A DNA stretch of 64,000 bases, from contig NC_091099.1 in assembly GCF_024713975.1 (NCBI RefSeq), forward strand, positions 4,831,501 through 4,895,500, read 5' to 3'. Below the pieces are notes generated by a model. It had not been told where the DNA came from. It ran no database searches and saw nothing but the letters and a program-made list of their open reading frames with translations. The stretch is from Paralichthys olivaceus (lineage: Eukaryota > Chordata > Actinopteri > Pleuronectiformes > Paralichthyidae). A program made the position numbers and the translations under genes. Below are positions 27,005 to 37,114 of this stretch, one piece after another (position 1 is the first letter of the stretch; every line of letters starts with the position of its first letter).

Positions 27005-28762
27005 TTTTCCTTCCATCTTACAGCTGCTTTAACTCCAAAGATAACTCGAGGTCAGTTTGGGACAACACAGTACAGTGCAGCACTATAAAGATAAATTAAT
27101 TATTTCGACAAAACATTAAACCTCATGCAACATAATCATTGATCTGCTTCACGTAAATGTGCCTGTTAATAATGTAGTAAGATAGAGTGCCATAAAACAC
27201 ACACTTGGGTCAATGTGTGACAGTCAGATGCTCCTACAGTTGCATGAATAAATCCAGAAAGCAAAGTGAAGCCCCCGCTGTACCTCTGGGCTACAAGTGC
27301 AAAAGTTCAAAAGAATACATATCCTAGATATATATATGCTAGACTGAGACTTAATGTCCTCACTGGCTCATTCTGCTTCATGTGTAAAGGGCAAAAGTTG
27401 ATAAATTTGCCTTGAGCACAGTTATGTGTTCACCAGGCGACATGAAGTGTGGCCGTGTTAATTAAAACCTTTAGAGTGAAAGGTTAAGCACATGCAGCTG
27501 CTTTGTATTTAAATGTAACAGGAGATTTACAGTAGAGCTTGTCTAAGTTATTGTAGGACGACAATATGAGCTTTTAAAAGACATATCAGTATTGTATTGT
27601 TATGTCTAACTCTCTAATGGGGTAATTATTGTGGGTTATTATTATTATTATCATATATACTTTAATATATTGTAATTTAACAACAGAGACAGAGTGTGGA
27701 CGCACATACTCGACATCCACTGACATGTTTTAGTTATTATTAAGAACCTCAGCTACACAAATTAGATACATTTAAGAGAATACGACCTTACATGTTTTGG
27801 TTGATGGTTAATTATTATGATCGCAAATTGGATATGATTACACTTTGGAAAGAAACAAATATGTGTCCAAATACACGCTATTCTACAGGGTGTTTTTCCC
27901 CTCTACATTCTTTTGTGCCTTAATTTATAGAAGCTAGACAACCCAAGGACTTGCACGGCCTCGCAAGCACTAAGGCAACCAGTATGTGTGGCGGGCATTT
28001 CACCGCACAGTCTCCTTCCAGAGTCACATGGGCCACACATCAGGGTTTACTACAGGCCAGGTTACACCACACCGTCCTTTATGGCCCCTGCAAATGGGGT
28101 AAAATGTCATAGCAGAGTAAGAGGATGCCAGAGCAGGATGATTTATTCATGTATAGCTGTGATAAATATTATTTTTATTTTGCAGTGGCACTGTTGCAGC
28201 TGAATGCATGAGCTAAACTTTAGAGCGCATGCTGCAAAAAGAGGTTTTGACAAGAAAGGCATCCATGCACAGCAGCAGCAGCAGCAGCAGCAGACCAGGG
28301 TTTGGCGCATGCGTTACTGGAGGCTGCAGGAAAGAGAGGGGGGGAAACAGACCCAAAAAAAAAAGGGTCGTCACATGACAGGTTTTCTTTTTTGTCTGGG
28401 AGCCGCTTTTAGAAATGTGTGGAAACATCTTTCAGTGCATGGAATGTGGATGAAGGAGCAGCGTGACAACATGTGAAGAAAACTGCTGCATGGTGGGAAA
28501 AAAAAAAAAAAAAGTTCCTGCTTTGTTTGTTTCCTTGAACACACACACACACGCACACAACACACACACACACACACACACGGATGCTCACTGTGACACA
28601 AAGACACGCAGGAGGCAGACAGTGGTGTGGGTGCACGAGCACACCTGGTTTCAAATCCAGCAAAACAACCGCACATTGTTATTTACTCGTTATTGAAAGA
28701 TGAGCTAAGCAAAGTGAGACATGCTAAGCTATGAATGACGACGCTAATGACACAATTAGGAG

Positions 28763-28825
<63 letters not shown>

Positions 28826-28991
28826 CACAGGGACAGAGGCGTTCATGACAAAGACTGACGGGGAAGTGTTGTTATCATGAAGCTAAACTAGCTGCTGATG
28901 TTATTCCTGTTTAATTAACCCGTCGAAACGCTTGGAGCGGTGTCGAGAAGCTAGCAGCTAGCCTACTCACCACGGTTACCGGAGAAACCAT
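21163..28991 (-). CDS. tmem86a: TMEM86A, lysoplasmalogenase-like membrane protein (YhhN family)
   Basis: Three coding exons on the minus strand: 28991-28971 (MVSPVTV), 23151-22887 and 21590-21163, joining in phase to 237 aa (human protein about 240). The family hydrolyses the vinyl-ether bond of lysoplasmalogens in ER-type membranes. The sequence is strongly hydrophobic with about eight membrane segments. It contains the family landmarks VPFFKATCVYFVLWLP, SALGDAFLIW (Asp82), GFMGWRA, MVSDLTIA (Asp190) and NKFCFPVP; the two aspartates are the likely catalytic pair. The start is fixed by MVSPVTVVKSEGPKLVP, which matches the vertebrate protein. The donor after exon 1 is G|GTGAGT, after exon 2 ATG|GTGAGA. 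Intron 1 is 5.8 kb, intron 2 1.3 kb. The gene is divergent from spty2d1. The paralog TMEM86B is less likely given the N-terminus and location. Confidence 0.95.
21591..22886 (-). other. tmem86a intron 2
   Basis: Non-coding. The part at 21830-21895 (CAATTTTCCCTGGGGATCAA, then TAAGTATTTCTAATTCTGATT) looks like the 3' tail of a fish LINE or related element. Otherwise nothing is recognisable. Confidence 0.6.
21830..21895 (+). repeat. LINE-like 3' tail fragment
   Basis: The TTTTCCCTGGGGATCAATTA motif followed by short ATTCTGATT units resembles the terminal segment of teleost non-LTR elements. Only the tail is present. Confidence 0.45.
26959..27002. repeat. (CA)n microsatellite
   Basis: About 22 uninterrupted AC units in tmem86a intron 1. 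Confidence 0.95.
28268..28293. repeat. (CAG)n trinucleotide repeat
   Basis: About eight CAG units inside tmem86a intron 1; not in a supported coding frame. Confidence 0.9.
28540..28581. repeat. (CA)n microsatellite, interrupted
   Basis: Two CA runs separated by CGCACACAA within tmem86a intron 1. Confidence 0.9.
28763..28818. repeat. Long (CA)n microsatellite about 150 bp from tmem86a exon 1
   Basis: About 28 uninterrupted CA units in the 5' part of tmem86a intron 1. Confidence 0.95.
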
Positions 28992-29245
28992 GTCTCCCTC
29001 GCTGCTGTCAGTCGGTGTGCAGGCTGGACGTGGTTCGGGTCTCCCCCCCTGTTCGCTTCGAGCTGGGTCGGGGGATGCCGATTGTTTTTGTCGTCCCTCC
29101 GGTGGGCGGGGCGACATCTGGCAGACGGCGAAGAGAGCAGCCAATAGCGAGGGAAGAGCTTCCGCCGGGGGCCAATCGGAGCAGAGAATGGCAGTGACAG
29201 GGGGCGGGCCGGAGAGGCAAGGGACGCCCTGATAGGAGGAGCCGG
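28992..29245 (-). promoter_or_regulatory. tmem86a: CpG-rich promoter and 5' UTR region of tmem86a
   Basis: A sharply GC- and CpG-rich block directly upstream of the tmem86a ATG. It contains GC boxes (GGGCGG at 29104-29109 and 29202-29207) and two CCAAT motifs (29141-29145 and 29172-29176), a typical Sp1/NF-Y TATA-less promoter. The exact start site cannot be read from the sequence. Confidence 0.65.
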
Positions 29246-31540
29246 TTTGCTGTTTACATATCAGAGCAGATGGCCTTTATTTACATTTTACTGACATGGA
29301 GCTCGGTGGGGACGTTCAGCTGCAGAGATTATTATTATTATTTTTACCAGTAGTATTGTCACATCAAATCAAATGTACCTGATTGTTTACATGGGGGGAT
29401 TTGTCTTAGGCCAACATGTTACAGCAGCAGCAGAACAGTCCACAAGGACATGTCATGTAAGACCCAGGATAATAATGCAGAATACAAGTGAGTTGACTGT
29501 TGCACCTGCCCTAAAAAAGACAAAACACTAAAATAGAATCAATTATACTTTGGGTCCCCATGGGGAATTTTGTGTTTGGCCAAAATGCAGAACAGTCTAT
29601 TGTGTAACAAACAACAAAAAAACAGAAGGACATATGGTGTTAGACCCAGAATAAAAAAGAGTTGTTTATTGCAACTGCACTAAAGGCACTTAAAAAGATA
29701 AAACACTCAATGAATAGAAAGCACAGAAGATAAAAAGCTGGCATTAAGAGCTAAAAACCAGAGCATAGTAATCGGACAGAGATCACCACAAATATTTCCT
29801 CATGAGATCTAAACACTGCTCAGTGTTTTGGATATTTAAGCTTAGATTTAGCATCAAAAACCCTCAAATAAATAGTCCTAATGAACATAATACTACTCAG
29901 ATTAGATTGTATGTGGTAGCCTTCTTAAAAATTGATATTTACAATCAACCAAAATACAATCGTGTCAATATAATCACATTGTATAGGCTTTTACATGAAA
30001 ATCTTCTTTGAAATTTTGTATTCATCATTATTTTGTATTTAATTTGTTCTCTCTCACTTATGTGTATGTTGCAGCTGTATTTTATTTGATTAAATCAGCA
30101 GGCACATTGTTGACCTTGACATTTTTGTTGTATGTGTTTTTAGAGAAAACATTTTCTCAAACAGATGTATAAAGTAATTAATAAAATTAAAATTAATAAA
30201 ACCTAGAATAAATTGATTTTGTATCAAGTGCGTAGAAAAAGCAGAACCATGTACACACAGAGAGAAGGGGGCCACACAGTTTTTAAATGCTGATGTCCCA
30301 CATTTAAACACAACTTGGTAGATGATACAGTATTTTCTCTATTTCTTATTAATTGTTCCAAAATTGGTGGGCTATATGTACTTGTATTTAAAACTATGAT
30401 GAAATGCTGCATATTTCTATCATTTCCATAAAAGAGACAGTATGTACATGATGTCTCTTGAGTGATTTTACTTCGACAAAGCAGGTCTAGATTTCGATGA
30501 TAGTCTGCTGCACTTTTGCTCAAACATATTATAAAAAAGAGGCTCTTAACTTTGTGAGGGAGACAGTTTGTGAAATGAGAACATGTAGAACACCATTTAT
30601 GTTTGACGTGTTTCCTTCCTTGTATCATGTTTCAGACACTCTGCTTTCATACTATATCTTATATAAGATGTTATATTATTCCTATAACTTCAGTAAAAGC
30701 TTCACGATAATTACAACCACAACTGCAACCCATACAGAATAGTTTTAAAAAAAAAAGATTGTGATATTGATGAGGAAACAAGAATTTAATTGGCTTCAAC
30801 AATCGCATCTCTAGTGTTCTACATGAGCATAAAGGCCACAATTGTAGCGCCACCGTGTGGTGTACAAGTGTCGACATTATTTTTCTGAACGGAGGAAAGC
30901 GGAAGTTCTAAAAACAAATTCGGTTCATGAGAAAATGAATTAAATTTAAATTTAAAAAAATAAATAAATAAACACGAAGTCAGCAAAAGTTAATCTCTGT
31001 CACAGGCGACGATAATCTGACTCATTATTTTATATAGGGTTTATTACTAAGTATTATTCTTTTCTTTTTCGGTAGTATTGAATGTGTGGTCACATTTTCA
31101 TATATTGAGTGTTTATATTAAAGCAGATAAATGTTTCGCTCATGTTACATTTTTAAATAATGAAATCCGAAATTAAAAATAAATCATAAATCAAGATAGA
31201 CACCACCCCTCGCTATAGCTATGAATGGACATCGGGTAAGAAAGAGACATATTTAAATATCACACAATAACATAAGAAAATACACATTATTTTAAAACCA
31301 CAATCATCACGAAAACGAATGTGAGAAATTAAAAAATCTCACTAGAAAGTGATTAAAATTAACCCAAAAGCGAAAATCCTTCTTTCAACGCGGACATCGA
31401 CATCCTCTCCTTTGATTGGGTATTTATTTATAAGTATTACATTTTAAATAAGAGTCATCTATTTCGGATTAAAATCTCTAACAGCAGTTTTAACTTTGAA
31501 AAGACGTCGACGTATATTTGACTCACCGGAAGTCGTGGAG
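29246..31540. other. Intergenic stretch between the divergent tmem86a and spty2d1 promoters
   Basis: AT-rich with no coding exon. A diverged direct duplication is visible at about 29375-29700. The remainder (29700-31540) shows nothing I can name. Confidence 0.6.
29375..29700. repeat. Diverged direct duplication of a roughly 150-bp unit
   Basis: Two copies share, in order, ATGGGG..ATTTTGT, TTAGGCCAACATG versus TTTGGCCAAAATG, CAGAACAGTC, GGACAT, TAAGACCCAGGAT versus TTAGACCCAGAAT, GTTGACTGTTGCA versus GTTGTTTATTGCA, and AAAACACT near the end. GGGTCCCCATGGGGAATTTTG in the second copy resembles the start of a fish LINE 3' tail. Confidence 0.6.
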
Positions 31541-32051
31541 GCTGAAGTCCATCACTTCCGTTATTATCTCTGATCCCTTTAACATGTCGGTCTGTAGTTT
31601 GGCTTCTATTAAACCACCGGTGACACTTATGGCGGAGTTTTTACTGTTTTTCCTCCATCGGGCTTAAACACCACAGCTCCTCTGATGGACCCGGGCTCAG
31701 CGCGACGTGTTACACCGGCACAAAGTTCTTTTAGGCTCCTGGGTCGGTTTTTGCTAGTAAACGTTAGATTAGCTAACTCGGCTAGCATGTGCTAACCTCG
31801 GCTGATAAAGTGAAGTGTCGTTGACTGTCCGGTTCACACACTTCATCCTCTTCTTCTCACCATGTGTTGATTTTGACCCAGGGTTTTCTTTCTTTCTTTC
31901 TTTCTTCTCCTCCATCTACTCGAGTGCTGGTTGTTTAATTAAACCCTGCGCTGGTGGACGGGGGTCTGTTAGCTTCATGCTAACGGTTTCAGCTGCTGCT
32001 GTGAGTTCTGCTCGCTTCGCCTCAGACACTTAGCTTTCCTGCCCTGCGGAC
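31541..32051 (+). promoter_or_regulatory. spty2d1: Probable promoter and 5' UTR of spty2d1
   Basis: CpG-richer text directly upstream of the spty2d1 ATG, with a (TTTC)n tract at about 31884-31906. The transcription start is not determinable; the assignment rests on position and composition. Confidence 0.45.
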
Positions 32052-35000
32052 ATGATGGATTTCGACAACATATTGGACATCGCTTCGCAAAACCAGGGAC
32101 TCAGCAACGTCCAGGTATGAATGTGTGACGACTGACACTCTCAGGTACCCGAGGGCCAGATGGCAAAATGGAGATTTGTGGTCAGACTTGAAAGCACTCA
32201 AATGCCAGCTCATCCGTCACCGAGGAGCTGATAATGCGGCTAGCTGCTAACCTCCACCCATCGTGACACTGCATGCTAGGTAGTGAAGACGAGTAGTCTG
32301 CCTGCCACGTTTCTACTGAAAGGAATCAGATAATTCCTGTTAGAAACCGTCCCTCAATAAGTGTCTGTGAACTGTAAACAACACAGAGAAGCGTGTAACT
32401 GCTCCATATTCAATAAATCTGTGTCTGTCTCCCTTTCAGCAGAAGAGATACAGTTTGCAAGCTGGACCACCGAAAAAGGACCCGAAGTCGAGAGGCGTAA
32501 ACCCCGCTGCTGTGCAGGCGCTTCTGAAGAAGCAGCAAATTGATACCAAGAAGAAAGGTGACAATGACAACGATGTTGGATAAACATGATGTACGCAATT
32601 TATGATAAATTCATCCTTTAACGTTCTACTTTCCCCCCAGAAATTCAAATGAAGAAGGAGAAGGAGAAACTAAACGCCAAGAGGGTTGAGTTGAAGTCGG
32701 ACCGCAAAGCAAGAGCGATGGCTTCCAGAACTAAGGACAATTTTAAAGGCTACAATGGCATCCCGATGGTTGAGTTGCCAAAGAAACGGAGATCCAAACA
32801 CGATATGGAGGATGAAAAATCAATGGATGGACAAGGATTTAGGAATGACTCAGTTGACCCAGAGGACGATGAGGATAACTATGAGTATGAACAGACGGAT
32901 TCAGAGCCAGAGCCTGAGCCGGAGCCGCTGAGACCAGTGAAACCCACAGCTGTGAGTCGGGGTAGCAGTGGTAGTAGTAGCAGCAGCAGCAAGTCCTCCT
33001 TGAAAAAACCCAAGTCTGCTCCACCTCCATTGAACTTTGCAGACTTACTCAAGTTGGCAGAGAAGAAGCAGTTTGAGCCAGTTGATCTAAAACCTAAGGC
33101 ATCGAAAAAAGAAGAGCGGCTACGCACAGCTGAAGAGATAAGGGAACTAGAGATGGAGCGCAAGGCCAAGAGACCGGAGAAAAACAGAGACTCAAAAGGT
33201 GAGAGAGAGAGAGACGGCAAGTCTCAATCTGGCTCCAGTTCAACAAGGACAAGTACTTTAGAGAAGGAGCAGAAGAACTGCAAACCACAAAAGAACTCAT
33301 TAGAAAAACAAAGTCTGCCCTGTGGGTCAGGGAAGAAGTTGCAAAGCGACAGAGGCCACTCGTCTTCTAAGTCCTCTGTTAGAGACAGAGAGAGAGACAG
33401 ACCCAAAACATCCCACAGTGATAGAGACAGATCCAAGACTAGTTTGAGTTCATCTGGTGCCACAAACACTAAAGTTGTTTCAAAAACTTCTTCTCAGGGT
33501 TTAACCAAACAAGGGCCCCCCAAGCCCACATCTAGCCACAAATCCAGCACCTCAAGTGACCTTAGAAAAGAAAGCACGTCATCACTTCAAGGAAGAGCTT
33601 CAGGTATTCCAGGGACCAGACCTTCTGGTACAGCTTTAACAGGCCTAAAATCTCAACAAGGGTCCTCCCAGCAGACCAGGCCCAGTCAGGGTAGCTCCAT
33701 GAAGCAGGGGGCCGCAGTTGGAGGCCACAGGTCCGGAAAGGGAGAACCTATAAGGACTGGAATTAATTCTGCAGTAAAATCAAACGGTAATTCAGTGATG
33801 AGGAATTCATCGGGCGGCCCTCCTAAGGCAGGGAGCCAACCTCAGCAAAGGCCTGGAGGCACATTCCAGACAAAAGGTGGTGCTCCACAAGCCAGGCCTG
33901 GTAGTAGTGGTGTGCTGGGTCACCCTGGAGGTAATGCATACCGACCTCCGGGGCCTGGAAGCGGTCGACCTGGTAGTGGGGGACCAGTACCTGGACGCTC
34001 GACAGGTATGATGGGATCAGGACCTGGGAGACCAAAGTGCACTGTGGTGTCGGAGACCATTTCATCCAAGAATTTTGGTGGACCCAGACCAGGAGTCCCT
34101 CCTCGGCCAGGCATGCCACAGAGACCTGGCATGCCGCCCAGACCTATGATGAACAGACCTATGATGAACAGACCACCAGGTAATAACCGGGGAAACAATA
34201 ATGCTATGACGTTGCTAACCCTGAGCAAGTGGTAACAGTCAGTTGTACTGCACATTTCAGGACAGCATTACAAGTTGCCAAAATTAAGACAGACAGAGCT
34301 GCTGATATGAATAAAACAGACAATAGCAGTAATTCTGAAATTAAAATAACATTTAAATCCAGGTCATACGGATACAGCAAACTGAAGGATGTAAGGACAC
34401 ATGTGAAATACAGACAAAGATTGACTGAGGAAAATTTGCCTTTTTTTTAAGTGTGTTAGGATCAAAGCAATGCAGTCGATGTGGCAAGAGCTCATGGTCA
34501 CAGCTCAAAATGAGACTTCCTATACCAGTCAGCAAGTTCCTACTTCTTCATATTTGGTTCATGGTTGCAACCAGAGTGACTAAATAGAGTATTTATAACT
34601 CTAGTATCACAAGGAGTGAGACCTAACATCATCAAATAATACACGTTAACATCAAGTATGTTTTAGTACAGAAGGTTTCAAAATGCAGGACATATTAACA
34701 CAGTCTAAATGTAAACAGTCCTCTGGAGAGAAGCTGCTATTACTTTTTAATATAAATGTGAAAACTAAGGTTCTCACTACAGTTAAATCAGGTTCATTTA
34801 GTGTTAAAATGAATACGGTGGCACAATGAATACAATATCATATACGTGTAAAATAAAGCTTTTAAAAGATTTTCCAATTTGTTTGAAACAACACAGTCAG
34901 TTTAACAGGGCAAAGAGTTTGTTTGTCAAAGTGAATGAAGCGTTTCAGCAGCACTCTGCAGTCTTTGTCATTAATCCTGGGTCAGAGAACGTTCGTAGAT

Positions 35001-36076
35001 AAACCACACATGATTTCAGTCATTGACATTCTACCAAAAACAAACTGACTCTTGTCAATAATATAAAATGGCGTTATGAAATGGCCACAGCAGAAATGTA
35101 GTAATACCAAATCATAACATTTAAAAGAGTTTATGTTGCCTCATAGAAACTTAAGACAGTCCCCACCATCTGATACAAAACACAATGATGGATGATGGAT
35201 TCCATACGGTTGTCAGTGATGAATTGAAAAAACATAATTATTGACATCATCCAGATGTTAAAGACTAGAAATGGGAGAATGTGAAATTACGTGTATTTAA
35301 GGACCTGCCAATTTTATAAATATAGACAGTGGCCTAAAATTGAATCCTGTGGAATGCCGTTCATCTCTGCACATGATTCAATTGCCTGCTGTTCAGTGTT
35401 TGAGTCCATCCCAGTATCTTTTAATCATTTTTTAAATGTTAAAATTCAACTCCTGAATCAAGACCAAACATCTACTTCATGGAATATTGGTTGTGGCAAA
35501 AATACAAATCCAGTACCTCATATTTTAAATATGAAATTCTGTCCTCCAGGTACCATGTTGCCACCTATCACATCTGCCTATAAGAGAAAATACGAAGATG
35601 AGGAAGACGAGTACGACTCAGAAATGGACGATTTTATTGATGACGAAGGCAACGAACCAGAGGAAATTTCCAGGCACATAAAGGAGATTTTTGGATATGA
35701 TCGAAACAAGTAGGTGTCGTTTTGACATATTTTGATATAATTCAATTAAAATTCTATATGAAAAACTAACATTTGCTTTTAACATCTCAGATACAAGGAT
35801 GAGAGTGACTATGCCCTTAAATTTATGGAGAGCAGCTGGAAAGATATGCAGAAAGAAGAGGCCAGGAGGTAAGATGACAATAAACCGAACCTCACATGCC
35901 TAAACACCACATAGAAGCTTTCTGTCCGGAATATTTATTTTACCTACTGCTTGTAATTTGATCTTTTCCTTGTTTTCCTTAGCCTGAAAATGGCTGTGTT
36001 AGAAGATCTGGAGGAGGAGAAAAAAGAACAAGAGGAGCTGAAAAGGAAAAACACAAAGAGACCAAAAAAGAACTGA
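32052..36076 (+). CDS. spty2d1: SPT2 chromatin protein domain-containing 1 (histone H3-H4 chaperone)
   Basis: Six exons: 32052-32114, 32440-32557, 32641-34179, 35550-35709, 35791-35868, 35983-36076; 683 aa (human about 685). SPT2 binds H3-H4 tetramers and DNA during transcription in the nucleus. The N-terminus (MDFDNILDIASQNQG then QKRYSLQAGPPKKDPK) matches the vertebrate protein. The middle is Lys/Ser-rich and disordered, with an acidic EPEPEPEP run and a Pro-Arg-Gly-rich segment near the end of exon 3. The C-terminal SPT2 domain is clear: EYDSEMDDFIDDEG, EEISRHIKEIFGYDR, YKDESDYALKFMESSW, then a charged helix ending KRPKKN. Start: ATG at 32052 or the adjacent in-frame 32055; the human protein begins MDF, favouring 32055. 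Exon 2 has a CAGCAG acceptor that adds or drops one Gln. uevld follows on the same strand. Confidence 0.96.
34144..34173 (+). repeat. Perfect 15-bp tandem duplication coding for RPMMN twice
   Basis: CCTATGATGAACAGA occurs twice back to back at the end of spty2d1 exon 3, giving a PMMNRPMMNR repeat within the Pro-Arg-rich segment. Identity at synonymous positions suggests a recent slippage event. Confidence 0.85.
34180..35549 (+). other. spty2d1 intron 3
   Basis: 1.37 kb, AT-rich and non-coding. Reading runs on from exon 3 for 18 more codons before a stop at 34235, so a retained intron would truncate the protein before the SPT2 domain. No recognisable element. Confidence 0.7.
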
Positions 36077-36885
36077 AGTCCTTGAATAAATGAATTATTA
36101 AAAGAAGCCTGTGTATCTGGAAACATGGAGCAATAGGTCTGCCATCTTAACTCATCAAGCCTTGAGATTGTTTACACCCTGGCGTCCATTGCTTTATGTC
36201 TGGTTTTCTCTTGTTTGGACAAAAACCTGAGTGACATTGCCTCCAGAGGAAAAGAGAAAAATTGTATGTATAGACAACCTGACAGGCTGAAGGTCGGGAG
36301 GTCCTACGCACAAATCAGTCAACCATTAGGTTGTTGGGATATCATGAAAAGTTCTCAAATGTTTCCCTGTTGCATTATTTATTAAGCAGGGTTCATTCCT
36401 AAAAGGATCTAAGCTGCAAAGAGAAGAATTGATATGGAAGTGTGTGATCTTTGTTTTTCTAAAAGACTAACGATGGCATTGAATGCCAAGCGGTGTTGAT
36501 TTGCTATTTTTGAGCAAAAAGACGTTGCATATTTTTCCAGGTTAACTTTGATGGTAAAGTCAATTTGAATATGCAGAAAACCACTGAACGTGTTTGTTTC
36601 TCTTTAAAAGGATTTGATCACGAGGAAACGGCTGCATCGTGGGTTTTATTTAAACGTCTTAAGTTTTACATCAATGTTATCTCAGAAAATATATAAAGAA
36701 TTTAGATTCTACAGAAAATATCACTTTGAGAAAATTGTATTTTTGTAGTTTTCCGTGAAAGCAATGAAATCTTTTCTCCATATATATACATACATATATA
36801 TATATAACGTGTGGATTATTGTTTAACATGACTTTTTAAAAGTTATTGATTTTCTTGAAATAAACTTGAAAACTGATCTGATGAC
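36077..36885 (+). other. spty2d1: 3' UTR of spty2d1 with poly(A) signal
   Basis: Non-coding stretch after the TGA. The best poly(A) signal is AATAAA at 36859-36864, which would place cleavage at about 36875-36890, touching the presumed uevld promoter. Confidence 0.7.
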
Positions 36886-37114
36886 AGCAGTGACGTCAGC
36901 TTCGCTCTGTGTCGTCACGAGGTGTCGTCACGAGTTGTCGTCCCTCTGGACTCGCCGTACCTGACGCACGGAGTGGGCGGGGTCTGCCTCCTCACGTCTC
37001 GGCTGCTCCTGGAGTTTGCGGAAGTAGTCGCAGCTGGAGTCGGAGCGAAGCGTGAGGAGGAGAAGTGTCTCCTGACAGAACCGGGCTCTGTGGTTTGGGT
37101 CTTCACCGGAGCAG
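36886..37114 (+). promoter_or_regulatory. uevld: Promoter and 5' UTR of uevld with a perfect CRE
   Basis: TGACGTCA, the full CREB/ATF palindrome, lies at 36891-36898. It is followed by a short tandem motif: GTGTCGTCACGAG appears twice between about 36909 and 36934, then TTGTCGTC. The stretch becomes CpG-rich up to the uevld ATG. Regulation by CREB/ATF factors is inference from the motif. Confidence 0.6.

Larger units (their letters stand above)
23152..28970 (-). other. tmem86a intron 1
   Basis: 5.8 kb without coding signal on either strand. It carries several microsatellites: (CA)n at 26959-27002, CAG at 28268-28293, (CA)n at 28540-28581 and the long (CA)n at 28763-28818. No complete mobile element was recognised. 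Confidence 0.7.

Noticed and set aside
32649..34235. Stand-alone 528-codon gene
   Set aside because: It is spty2d1 exon 3 read past its donor at 34180; N- and C-terminal domains lie in other exons.
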